NCBI RefSeq assembly: GCF_009760405.1 | Contig: NZ_WRPP01000002.1 | Coordinates: 744,001 to 808,000, forward strand | Length of the DNA: 64,000 nucleotides | From: Nocardia terrae | Lineage (GTDB): Bacteria > Actinomycetota > Actinomycetes > Mycobacteriales > Mycobacteriaceae | Direction: 5' to 3' | In this document: in pieces, positions 18,105 to 26,140 of the stretch | How the letters are laid out: every line of letters begins with the position of its first letter | Position numbering within the stretch: the stretch's first letter is position 1 | The notes under the pieces: model-generated | Told to the model about the DNA's origin: nothing | Database searches by the model: none | The model's input: only the letters and a program-made list of their open reading frames with translations | Made by a program: the position numbers and the translations under genes

Positions 18105-19523
18105 TCAGCTCGTGACGAGTGGCGGGCGCACGGTGCCGAATCCGGTTGCCTGCTCGAAGGTATGACCCACTTCCAGCACCATCCGGTCGGCTCGATGCGG
18201 TCCGACGATCTGCAACCCCACCGGCATCCACGCGGTGGTGAACCCGCCGGGCACCGACAGCGCCGGACAGCCGGTGGCGCTGACGAAATACGCCGACCGC
18301 ATCCAATCCAGATAGCTGTGCATCGGCTCGCCCGCCACCTCGCGCGGAAACTCCAGCTCCACATCGAACGGCGGCACCTGGCTCACCGGCAGCAGCAGAA
18401 TGTCGTAGCGCTCGAAGAACTCCCGCACTCGGTGGAACAGATTCGTGTGCAGCACTTCGGCTTCGGCGATATCGCTGCCCGTGAGCTTCAACCCCTCCTC
18501 GATGTTCCAGACCAGCGAGGGCTTCAGCTGATCCCGGTGCGCCAGTAGGGGACCGAACGTGCTCGCGAACTGCCAGGCCCGCAGGGTGCGGAAGACCTCC
18601 TCGGCCCCCGACAGGTCCGGGCAGTCCACGCTCACCACCGCTCCGAGGTCGGAGAACACCCGCACCGACGGTTCGAGCACCTCCCGTACCCCGCGATCGA
18701 CCGGCACCGTCCCGCCCAGATCCGGCGACCATGCCACCCGCAATCCGCGCAGATCCCGATCCAGCGCTCCCGTGAACACCGACCCGGGTTCCGCAATCGC
18801 GATGGGGCTGCGTGGATCCGGTCCCGCCAGCACCGACAACAGCAGCGCCGCATCCGCCACCGTCCGCGCCATCGGGCCCTGCACCGCCAGCGTCGACCAG
18901 GCCAGCGGCCGCGGCCACGTCGGCACCCGCCCCGGTGACGGCCGGAACCCGACCACATTGCAGAACGAGGCCGGATTGCGCAGCGACCCACCCATATCGC
19001 TGCCCTCGGCCAGCGGCACCATGCCGCACGCCAGGGCCGCCGCCGCGCCGCCGCTGCTGCCGCCCGCGGACTTGCCCGGGTCGTAGGGATTGCGGGTGGC
19101 CCCGAACACCGGATTCACCGTGTGCGATCCGGCCGCGAACTCCGGCACATTGGTCTTCCCTAGCGTGATCACCCCCGCCGCCTTCAGCCGCTCGATCACC
19201 AGCTCGTCCCGCTCCGGCACATTCTCGGCCAGCAGCGGACTGCCGTAGGTGGTGCGGATACCGGCGGTGTCGTGGGTGTCCTTGTGCGCCATCGGAATCC
19301 CGTGCAACGGCCCGGGCTCCGCCCCGCTCGCGAACCGCTTGTCCGCGGCCGCCGCCGCATCGAGCGCTTGCTCGGCGACCAGGGTGGCGATCGCGTTGAC
19401 CTTGGGATCGAGCCGCTGGATCCGGTCGAGATGGGCTCGCACCACCTCGACCGCCGAGAGCTGTCCCGCGCGCAGCCATCCGGCCAGTTCCCGCGCCGAC
19501 GCATAACACAGATCGGAATCCAC
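18105..19523 (-). CDS. amidase (amidase signature family)
   Basis: 472 aa. Hydrolyses a carboxamide by the Ser-cisSer-Lys triad: Lys in PMAHKDTHD (about residue 80), the glycine-rich signature SAGGSSGGAAAAL (about 150-163) and the nucleophile region GSDMGGSLRNPA (about 172). No partner GatA/GatC-like genes nearby and no signal peptide, so a stand-alone cytoplasmic amidase of unknown substrate. The gene is convergent with the P450 pair. Confidence 0.92.
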   Translation of the reverse strand: MDSDLCYASARELAGWLRAGQLSAVEVVRAHLDRIQRLDPKVNAIATLVAEQALDAAAAADKRFASGAEPGPLHGIPMAHKDTHDTAGIRTTYGSPLLAENVPERDELVIERLKAAGVITLGKTNVPEFAAGSHTVNPVFGATRNPYDPGKSAGGSSGGAAAALACGMVPLAEGSDMGGSLRNPASFCNVVGFRPSPGRVPTWPRPLAWSTLAVQGPMARTVADAALLLSVLAGPDPRSPIAIAEPGSVFTGALDRDLRGLRVAWSPDLGGTVPVDRGVREVLEPSVRVFSDLGAVVSVDCPDLSGAEEVFRTLRAWQFASTFGPLLAHRDQLKPSLVWNIEEGLKLTGSDIAEAEVLHTNLFHRVREFFERYDILLLPVSQVPPFDVELEFPREVAGEPMHSYLDWMRSAYFVSATGCPALSVPGGFTTAWMPVGLQIVGPHRADRMVLEVGHTFEQATGFGTVRPPLVTS

Positions 19524-19750
19524 AGGCGCTCCTCATCATTCGGACGCCCATCCATAGTCCTCCGACTCGGGTCCGCCCGCGACCTCGGACGCGGCCGGTC
19601 GCGTGACTCGCCGGGAGACGCGGTTCTCCCACGTGATCGGCCCCGGTGGCAGGACCATGGAGGTCTGCGGCGCGATCGCGGCCGCATGGCTTTTCGGTGT
19701 TTCAGATTTCCCGGTGTGTTCACGAAACGAACCCAGGAGGAGCGAAACCC

Positions 19751-20158
19751 ATGGTCACCAGTCGACTATCGCGGCGTACGGCGGGCGCCGCCGCGGCGTT
19801 CACGGCATTGATCGCGACCGGGCTGCTCGCCGCGGCACCCGCGCTCGCGGAGAACACGATCACCGTCGACTCGGCCGGGCCGTCGGTCGTCGGGATCACC
19901 TACACATGTGAATCGGGGGCGGGCGTCGCGAGCATCGACGCGATGGTCGGCGACCCGAACGCGGAGGGCCCGGCCGCCACCGGCAGTCAGAAATCGGTCA
20001 CCTGCGACGGCTCCCAGCACACCGCGACCATCGCGCTGACCCCGGTCTCCGGGCAGACGCCGCTGGCTTCCGGTGCGCCCGTACAGGTTCGGGTCGCCCT
20101 GGTCGACGCGAGCGAGACCGTCGTCTCCGGTACCGCGAAGCTGCTCACCCTGAGCTGA
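19751..20158 (+). CDS. small secreted protein (DUF6299-like)
   Basis: 135 aa. Signal peptide with an Arg-rich n-region and a hydrophobic core, cleavage after ALA near residue 34. The mature protein starts ENTITVDSAG and contains a Cys pair (YTCES, VTCDG) in a beta-sandwich-like pattern, reminiscent of DUF6299 exoproteins of Streptomyces and Nocardia; that assignment is from memory and tentative. The ATG at 19751 has a strong AGGAGGAG ribosome site. Confidence 0.75.
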   Translation: MVTSRLSRRTAGAAAAFTALIATGLLAAAPALAENTITVDSAGPSVVGITYTCESGAGVASIDAMVGDPNAEGPAATGSQKSVTCDGSQHTATIALTPVSGQTPLASGAPVQVRVALVDASETVVSGTAKLLTLS

Positions 20159-20342
20159 ATCGCCGGTGCGCAATCTGTCCTCTGGGCGACAGCCCGCCGA
20201 AACCTGCCGTTAGAGGGCAGCTGTCAGACTCGCCGCCGCGCGCTCGACATCCAAGAGGTCGGGCGGCGGACGGCGCGAGCCGTCGCAAGCCCCGGCCGCT
20301 CGATCCCCGGATCGGCGGTCTTGCAGAACCAGGACCCCGGAC

Positions 20343-21395
20343 GTGCGAATCCGCTCGATCATGAGCAGCGTGGCAGTGCTGGCAGCGGTGGCACTGGTCG
20401 CGCTGTCCTCTTCCCCCTTCGACCTGCCCGCCACCGCCGAACCGGATGTGCCGGCCCCGGCCGACGAGCCGACTTCGCCTGTCGCACCAGATGGTTCGAC
20501 CATCGTGGACGGGCATGCGATCGATGCCCGGCATCTGGAACTCACCGTGCACTCCGCCGCCATGAACGCCGACTTCCCCGTCGACGTGCAGCGGCCCGCC
20601 GACACCTCCGCACCGCGCCCGGTGCTCTACCTGCTCAGCGGCGGCAGCGGCGGCAAGGGCGCGGCCTCCTGGGACCACCGCACCGACGCCTTCGGCTTCC
20701 TGGCCGACAAGCAGGTCAACGTGGTGCAGCCGATCGGCGGCGCGGCCTCCTACTATGCCGACTGGCGGGATCCGGACCCGCGGCTGGGCGTGATGAAATG
20801 GACCACCTACCTCACCGAGGAGCTGCCCCCGCTCCTCGACGCCGCCCTCGACGCCAATGGCGTGAACGGCCTTGTGGGCGTGTCGATGTCGGGCACTTCG
20901 GTGCTGCAGCTGCCCATCGCGAAACCGGGGCTGTATCGCTCGGTGGCGGCCTACAGCGGTTGCGCCCGCATCGCCGATCCGATCGGCCAGGCCTTCGTCC
21001 ACCTCACGGTCGCCTTCGGCGGCGGCAATGCCGACAATATGTACGGCCCGCCCGGCGACCCGATGTGGGCGGCCAACGATCCCTACCTGCATGCCGACGC
21101 GTTGCGCGGGCTGGATCTGTATCTGTCCAGCGGCAACGGCCTGCCCGGCCCCCACGACAAGGTGAGCGACCGCCATTTCGCCGGTGCCACCGACAATCTC
21201 GCGAACCAGATCCTGGTGGGCGGCATCCTCGAGGCGGCCACGGATCAGTGCACCCGCGAGATGGGGGAGCGGCTCAGCGTTCTGGGCATTCCGGCCACGA
21301 TCGAATTGCACCCCTACGGAACGCATTCCTGGGGTTACTGGGATGACGAACTGCCCGCGTCGTGGCCGGTGCTGGCCCACGGGCTCGGCCTCTAG
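20343..21395 (+). CDS. secreted alpha/beta hydrolase, antigen 85/mycolyltransferase-like
   Basis: 350 aa from a GTG at 20343 (an ATG at 20361 is possible). Signal peptide followed by a Pro-rich linker (DVPAPADEPTSP). The hydrolase domain shows VLYLLSGGSGG, the nucleophile elbow GVSMSGTS and a C-terminal His in THSWGYW, the arrangement seen in esterase D/antigen 85 proteins that transfer mycolates to trehalose or arabinogalactan in mycolic-acid bacteria. The canonical WxxN/GLSM context is changed, so it may be a plain esterase. Its stop overlaps the stop of the convergent PadR gene by four bases. Confidence 0.83.
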   Translation: MRIRSIMSSVAVLAAVALVALSSSPFDLPATAEPDVPAPADEPTSPVAPDGSTIVDGHAIDARHLELTVHSAAMNADFPVDVQRPADTSAPRPVLYLLSGGSGGKGAASWDHRTDAFGFLADKQVNVVQPIGGAASYYADWRDPDPRLGVMKWTTYLTEELPPLLDAALDANGVNGLVGVSMSGTSVLQLPIAKPGLYRSVAAYSGCARIADPIGQAFVHLTVAFGGGNADNMYGPPGDPMWAANDPYLHADALRGLDLYLSSGNGLPGPHDKVSDRHFAGATDNLANQILVGGILEAATDQCTREMGERLSVLGIPATIELHPYGTHSWGYWDDELPASWPVLAHGLGL

Positions 21396-21916
21396 GGCGC
21401 TTCGGGCGGCAACTGTTCGATGGCCCAGCGTGCCCACTCGCGGTTCATGGCGGTGATGCGCTCGCCGTATTCCAGTGCGATACGGCCGTACACCGACAGG
21501 TTGCTGTCGTCCCAGTCGATCGCCTTCTCGAGCTCGGTCAGCTCCTCGTGTGCTCGATTCGCTCCCTCCTCCATCTCGGCGAGATAGCCGAGGGCGGTCG
21601 CGCGGGGCACCACGCCCAGGAAGAAGATCCGCAGCAGCGCCTCGTTGCGTACCGCGGGCTTGGGCTTCGTGGTGGTCAGCCAGGTGCGCAGATCCTCGAG
21701 ACCGGCGGCGGTGAGGGTGTATTCCTTGCGTCCGCGCGGGCCCTGGTCGCTGACCTCGAGCAGCCCGGCTTCCGCGAGTTTGGTGAGCTCGGTATAGATC
21801 TGGCTCTGCGTCGCGGGCCAGACATTGGCCAGCGAATCCTTGAACGTCCGCAGCAGGTCGTAACCGCTGGCGGGTCCGTCGGACAGCAGTCCGAGCAAGG
21901 CGTACCGGAGACTCAT
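21392..21916 (-). CDS. PadR family transcriptional regulator
   Basis: 174 aa. N-terminal winged helix (MSLRYALLGLLSDGPASGYDL, then YTELTKLAEAGLLEV and the wing GRKEYTLTAAG), followed by the long-helix C-terminal PadR/Vir domain (about 90-170). A dimeric repressor type. The ATG at 21916 is chosen because PadR proteins begin almost exactly with this motif; an in-frame start at 21946 would fall inside the operator. Divergent from a membrane-protein/carotenoid-oxygenase operon. Confidence 0.9.
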   Translation of the reverse strand: MSLRYALLGLLSDGPASGYDLLRTFKDSLANVWPATQSQIYTELTKLAEAGLLEVSDQGPRGRKEYTLTAAGLEDLRTWLTTTKPKPAVRNEALLRIFFLGVVPRATALGYLAEMEEGANRAHEELTELEKAIDWDDSNLSVYGRIALEYGERITAMNREWARWAIEQLPPEAP

Positions 21917-21929
21917 GCCGATCACCTTA

Positions 21930-21990
21930 CATTCCAGTCTTGACATGTCGTAACTGGAGGCTCAGGCTTGGACGTGTCAAAACTGGAATG
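21930..21990. promoter_or_regulatory. long inverted repeat, candidate PadR operator
   Basis: Two 20-base arms, 21930-21949 and 21971-21990, are inverted copies with 18 of 20 matches; the shared core is CCAGTYTTGACAYGTC. They flank a 21-base spacer and fill most of the gap between the divergent PadR and membrane-protein genes. Size and place fit autoregulation and control of the divergent operon. Confidence 0.7.
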
Positions 21991-22014
21991 TCGTGCCGCC
22001 GAGGAGTTCTCGCC

Positions 22015-22578
22015 GTGTCCTACCTGCGCACCTTCGCCCCCTGGATCGTCTACGCCGTGATTCCGTCGCAGTACTGGCAGTGGTCGGCGCTGATTTCGGT
22101 CGCCGTGGCCGCCGGGCTGATCTGGCAGCAGCGCCGGGCCGGGCGCGGTCTCGACTCGCTGATCCTCGATCTCGGGTCGGCGGTGTTCTTCGCGGCCGTC
22201 GCGGTGGTGGCCTTCGCCGATCCGAATAGCGCGGTGCACGCCTACATGCCCGCCATCTCCTCGGGGGTGCTGGCGGTCATCGCGGGCGTCTCGCTGCTGA
22301 TCCGGGTGCCGTTCACGCTGCCGATCGCCAAAGAAACCACGCCGCAGGAGTTCTGGGATCAGCCGCTGTTCATCCGGACGGCATACGTGCTCACCTCGGT
22401 GTGGACGGCGAGCTTCGTGATCGGCTGTCTCGCGCTGACGGTGCTCGCGCACGGGGCGACCGGGGCGCGGGTGGGCGTGCAGGTGCTGGCGTTCGTCGTT
22501 CCCGCCGTCTTCACCCTCCGCTATGTCGCCTACATCCAGGGCAAGGCGCGGGCCGCCCTCGGCGAGCTCGCGGAGTGA
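22015..22578 (+). CDS. integral membrane protein of unknown function
   Basis: 187 aa with about five hydrophobic segments (PWIVYAVIP, ALISVAVAAGLIW, AVFFAAVAVVAF, SGVLAVIAGVSLLI, then two near the C-terminus). A conserved-looking loop reads TTPQEFWDQPLFI. I do not recognise a named family. The start is GTG at 22015 with GAGGAG eight bases upstream. It is followed after 38 bases by the carotenoid oxygenase and sits under the PadR dyad. Confidence 0.78.
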   Translation: MSYLRTFAPWIVYAVIPSQYWQWSALISVAVAAGLIWQQRRAGRGLDSLILDLGSAVFFAAVAVVAFADPNSAVHAYMPAISSGVLAVIAGVSLLIRVPFTLPIAKETTPQEFWDQPLFIRTAYVLTSVWTASFVIGCLALTVLAHGATGARVGVQVLAFVVPAVFTLRYVAYIQGKARAALGELAE

Positions 22579-22616
22579 ATCTCCTTCGCAATATCTCTCG
22601 AAGTCAGGAATCGATC

Positions 22617-23918
22617 ATGGCCATTCCGTACCTCACCGGCAACTACGCGCCCGTCCTCGAGGAGGTCACCGAATTCGAACTGTCCACTACCGGAACGATT
22701 CCCGGGGAATTGAGCGGCTGGTACCTGCGCAACGGCCCCAACCCGCACGCCGCGAATTCCCGGCACTGGTTCGCCGGTGACGGCATGGTGCACGGGGTGC
22801 GCATCGAGGGCGGACGCGCGGTGTCGTATCGCAACCGGTGGGTGCGCACCACCACCTTCACCGACGGGGCGGGTGGCATCGACGCGCAGGGCAATCGGGA
22901 CTACACCGCGGGCGTGGCGAATACGCACGTCATCCGGCACGCCGGGCGCACCCTCGCACTCGTCGAATCCTCGTTCCCGTACGAGATCACCTGCGAGCTG
23001 GACACTCTCGGCCCGCACGACTTCGACGGCAAGCTCACCACCGCCATGACCGCGCACCCGAAGACCTGCCCGACCACCGGCGAGCTGCACTTCTTCGGCT
23101 ACGACTTCCGCGAGCCCTACCTGACCTATCACCGCGCCGACGCGGCGGGCAATCTCGAGATCAGCCGCCCCATCGACGTTCCGGCCGCGACCATGCACCA
23201 CGATTTCGTCCTCAGCGCCGAACACGTCGTCTTCATGGACCTGCCGGTGCTTTTCGATCTGCCGAGCGCGATGGCGGGCGGCGGCCTGCCCTTCCGATGG
23301 AACGACGACTACCAGGCTCGGCTGGGCGTGCTGCGCCGCGACGACCCGCACGGCGCGGTGCGCTGGTTCGATATCGACCCCTGCTACGTCTTCCACACCT
23401 TCAACGCCTACGACGAGCCGGGCCGCCTCATCGTGCACGTCATGCGGCATCCGAGCATGTGGCGCAAGGACTCCCAGGACTTCGACGAGACCGCCACCCT
23501 GTGGCGCTGGACCATCGACCTGAACGCCGGCACCGTCCGCGAAGAACAACTCGACGACCGCGCCGCCGAGTTCCCCCGCATCGACGACCGTCTGGCCGGT
23601 CTCGACGCCCGCTTCGGCCACGCCACCGCCGCCCACGACGACACCGGCGCACTCCTGCGCTACGACCTGCACACCGGCGTAGGCGTCGCCCACGATTTCG
23701 GCCCCGGCCGCAGACCCGACGAAGCCTGCTTCGCCCCCGCCGACGAAACCCCCGGCGGCGAAGGCTATCTCATGACCTACGTCTACGACGCCGCCGAAAA
23801 CCGCAGCGACCTGGTCATCCTCTCCACCGAAGACCTGACCGCCGCCCCCATGGCCACCATCCACCTACCACGCCGAGTCCCCTTCGGCTTCCACGGCAAC
23901 TGGCTACCCGACCACTGA
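22617..23918 (+). CDS. carotenoid oxygenase (RPE65/CCD family)
   Basis: 433 aa. A non-heme iron dioxygenase that cleaves a conjugated C=C bond in carotenoids, apocarotenoids or stilbenes. The four His ligands are visible in order: TAHPKT (about 148), MHHDFV (about 194), VFHTFNAYD (about 260) and FGFHGNW near the C-terminus (about 426). Also the N-terminal signature GWYLRNGPNP and HWFAGDGMVHG typical of the family. Probably co-transcribed with the membrane protein upstream. Substrate not deducible. Confidence 0.94.
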   Translation: MAIPYLTGNYAPVLEEVTEFELSTTGTIPGELSGWYLRNGPNPHAANSRHWFAGDGMVHGVRIEGGRAVSYRNRWVRTTTFTDGAGGIDAQGNRDYTAGVANTHVIRHAGRTLALVESSFPYEITCELDTLGPHDFDGKLTTAMTAHPKTCPTTGELHFFGYDFREPYLTYHRADAAGNLEISRPIDVPAATMHHDFVLSAEHVVFMDLPVLFDLPSAMAGGGLPFRWNDDYQARLGVLRRDDPHGAVRWFDIDPCYVFHTFNAYDEPGRLIVHVMRHPSMWRKDSQDFDETATLWRWTIDLNAGTVREEQLDDRAAEFPRIDDRLAGLDARFGHATAAHDDTGALLRYDLHTGVGVAHDFGPGRRPDEACFAPADETPGGEGYLMTYVYDAAENRSDLVILSTEDLTAAPMATIHLPRRVPFGFHGNWLPDH

Positions 23919-23935
23919 TCGGTGCGCTCGAGCGG

Positions 23936-24009
23936 GCTACCGGTCCGCGGTCAGGTATGCCGGCAGGTGCGCGTGACTGTTGGAGATGAGGCTGGGCAGG
24001 ACCGGTAGC
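23936..24009. repeat. 11-bp inverted repeat with 52-base spacer
   Basis: GCTACCGGTCC at 23936-23946 and its exact complement at 23999-24009, in the convergent gap after the carotenoid oxygenase. It may form a terminator with a long loop. Confidence 0.4.
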
Positions 24010-24038
24010 TGCTCGGGCGCGACAGCCAGACGCGGCGC

Positions 24039-24398
24039 TCAGGCTCCATCGGCGCCGGTGGATGGCAGGTCGCGGAGCGGTGGCGCATACCAACGCGCGT
24101 ATGTCTCCTCGGGATGCACGGTGATCACATCAATTTGCTGTATCAGTGCCTCAGGTACCTTCCCACCCTCGAAGTGCTCGGGGCTGGGAACAATGACGGC
24201 TTCGGCATCGAGTCGGGTAGTTTGCGCCCGCAGTCGGGCCAGCGGCGGCCGTCTCGATACAGGGTCGTAGACGACCATGTCCGCGAAGTCGTAGCCGAGT
24301 CGAGCAGCCAGCCTCCGGATTTGCGACTCGTCCCAGAGCTGGCCAATGCCAGACACATCGGTTCGCAGATATCCGAGAGCCGTTGGTTTGTATCGCAT
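24039..24398 (-). CDS. small resolvase-N-terminal-like protein
   Basis: 119 aa. Begins MRYKPTALGYLRTDVSG and continues with an alpha/beta pattern (QIRRLAARLGYDF, MVVYDP, DAEAVIVPS), similar to the catalytic-fold part of serine recombinases but without a clear catalytic Ser and without a DNA-binding domain. Proteins of this type recur in Nocardia beside DUF6879/XRE regulators; function unknown. Divergent from the 72-aa gene at 24534. Confidence 0.65.
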   Translation of the reverse strand: MRYKPTALGYLRTDVSGIGQLWDESQIRRLAARLGYDFADMVVYDPVSRRPPLARLRAQTTRLDAEAVIVPSPEHFEGGKVPEALIQQIDVITVHPEETYARWYAPPLRDLPSTGADGA

Positions 24399-24533
24399 AC
24401 CTGACGTTAAGAGGCAGGTGAGCCCGGCACAAAGCTTGTTGCGAAATGTTGCGGATACCTCTCGAAGAGGCGAAAGGCTCGGCTCAACACCGATAAACTC
24501 GCAACACAGAGCAACTCGAACGCAGGGGGAATC

Positions 24534-24752
24534 ATGCGTATCAGCTTCGTCGCCAAAGATCCGGGCTCGAACCCCACCGGTTCGCCGACGCTCTACCGCA
24601 CCGACCGCGACTCGTGGGTGGTACAAGGCTGGACGGTCACCGATCCCGAAGTGCTTGCGGAGATGGACATTCCAGCGGGAGAGTCCTGCGTCGAGATTCC
24701 CGACAGACTGGTGCCGTTCTTCAGGGGAAACAGTGGCTTCGATCACCGATGA
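24534..24752 (+). CDS. small conserved protein upstream of DUF6879 gene
   Basis: 72 aa, MRISFVAKDPGSNPTGSPTL..., containing YRTDRDSWVVQGWTV and ending near a PFFRG motif. I recognise it only as a frequent companion of DUF6879/XRE clusters in nocardiae, in the position DUF397 proteins take in Streptomyces. The start has GGGGGAATC upstream. Overlaps the next gene by 20 bases. Confidence 0.7.
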   Translation: MRISFVAKDPGSNPTGSPTLYRTDRDSWVVQGWTVTDPEVLAEMDIPAGESCVEIPDRLVPFFRGNSGFDHR

Positions 24753-25251
24753 CGAGTTCGAGCGGCTACTGCTCGCCTTCGAACGCGAGGCGGTTCACTT
24801 GGAGACTCGCGACGCGTACGGGACGGCGGTCGAACTCCCTCACATGGCGCAATGGGCCGCAGGGGAATTCGACGATCTCGAGTGGTTGCAGGACTGGTGC
24901 TCGGTAGTGCGCGATCACCGCGAGGCGGGCCGCTCGGTGCGACGCGCCCGAATCGTATCCGAGCCGTTGAGCGACTATCAGCGGTGGTCCTACAGCATCG
25001 CCTCGCCGATGGTCGAGGCCGGCGAGGATATTCGATGGGTACCGCGCCGCTCGGTGTCGTCACTCTGCCTGCCGGGCAATGATTTCTACCTGTTCGACGA
25101 TCAACTCGTGGTCTTCCTGCACTATGCGGGTAACGGCACGGGAACAGAGAAAGTCACATCGACCGACCCACACGACATCCGTTTGTGCCGTCGAGCATTC
25201 GATTCAGTGTGGCCATTGGCGATACCGCACAGTGGCTACGAACCCTTCTAG
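24733..25251 (+). CDS. DUF6879 family protein
   Basis: 172 aa from GTG at 24733 (AGGGGAA four bases upstream). The sequence includes FEREAVHLETRDAYG, WQDW/EWLQDWCSV, RRARIVSEPLSDYQRWSY and FDDQLVVFLHY, characteristic of DUF6879 proteins, which pair with XRE regulators. It overlaps its upstream neighbour by 20 bases and its downstream regulator also by 20 bases, so the three must be translated as a unit. Biochemical role unknown. Confidence 0.8.
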   Translation: MASITDDEFERLLLAFEREAVHLETRDAYGTAVELPHMAQWAAGEFDDLEWLQDWCSVVRDHREAGRSVRRARIVSEPLSDYQRWSYSIASPMVEAGEDIRWVPRRSVSSLCLPGNDFYLFDDQLVVFLHYAGNGTGTEKVTSTDPHDIRLCRRAFDSVWPLAIPHSGYEPF

Positions 25252-26086
25252 TGCGGCACAAGCCGCCCGCCGAGCGCTCGGCGGGCGGCTCCGCGACCTT
25301 CGCAAATCCGCCGATCTGACGATCCGACAACTCGGCCAGGCGACCGGGCAGCACTACACCCGTGTGTCGAAGATAGAGAATGGTATTCAGTCGCCGACCG
25401 AGCGCGACATCCGGATATGGTGCCGGGCGTGCGCCGCCGACGCCGAGGTTCCGGACCTGATCGCAAGTCTTCGGGTCGTCGATTCGGCTTACGTCGAGTT
25501 TCGACGCGACAGTCGTGCCGGGATGAAGCGCGTTCTCGGTCCTCACACGTTGCAGCGCTATCAGCAGACGAGTGTGTTTCGCATATACGAGCACAACGTG
25601 ATTCCCGGACTATTCCAGACTGCCGAGTACGCGGCAGCGATGTTGGGATTCTGGATTCGCTTCCTCGGTACATCGAACGACATCGAGGATGCCGTGGCGG
25701 TCCGTATGGAACGGCAGCGGATCGTCCAACGAGGTGGCAAGCGCTTCGTCGTCGTCCTCGAAGAGCAAGCCTTGCGTACCTGGTTCGGCACCGCGGAGGT
25801 CCAGGCGGGACAGTTGGGCCGACTCCTCGAAATCATGTCCCTGCCCAATGTTTCGCTGGGCATCATTCCTCTGATGATCGAGCGTCCGGGCGTGCCGTCG
25901 GCAGGTTTCTGGATCTTCGATGACGACCTGGTCGCCCTGGAAACGCCGACGGCGAGTATCCAAGTCACCCAACCATCCGAACGTCACCTCTATGCGCGGA
26001 TGTTCGAAACGCTGAAAGGCTCTGCCGTGTACGGCAAACAGGCGCGTGCTCTCATCATTCAGGTGCTGGCCGAGTTGGATCCCTGA
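25232..26086 (+). CDS. XRE-type HTH regulator with DUF5753 domain
   Basis: 284 aa from GTG at 25232. N-terminal helix-turn-helix (about 15-70: LGGRLRDLRKSADLTIRQLGQ, HYTRVSKIENG), followed by a DUF5753 domain (about 100-275) with IYEHNVIPGLFQTAEYA and SLGIIPL. This is the WhiJ-like regulator family of Streptomyces, usually paired with a small DUF397 or, as here, a DUF6879 partner; such pairs may act as regulator and antagonist. The 20-base overlap with the DUF6879 gene supports co-translation. Confidence 0.88.
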   Translation: MATNPSSAAQAARRALGGRLRDLRKSADLTIRQLGQATGQHYTRVSKIENGIQSPTERDIRIWCRACAADAEVPDLIASLRVVDSAYVEFRRDSRAGMKRVLGPHTLQRYQQTSVFRIYEHNVIPGLFQTAEYAAAMLGFWIRFLGTSNDIEDAVAVRMERQRIVQRGGKRFVVVLEEQALRTWFGTAEVQAGQLGRLLEIMSLPNVSLGIIPLMIERPGVPSAGFWIFDDDLVALETPTASIQVTQPSERHLYARMFETLKGSAVYGKQARALIIQVLAELDP

Positions 26087-26140
26087 GTTTCCGTTCTCCC
26101 GACTTCGCGCCAACCAGGTGCCACTTGTTTCTCGGCGGGA

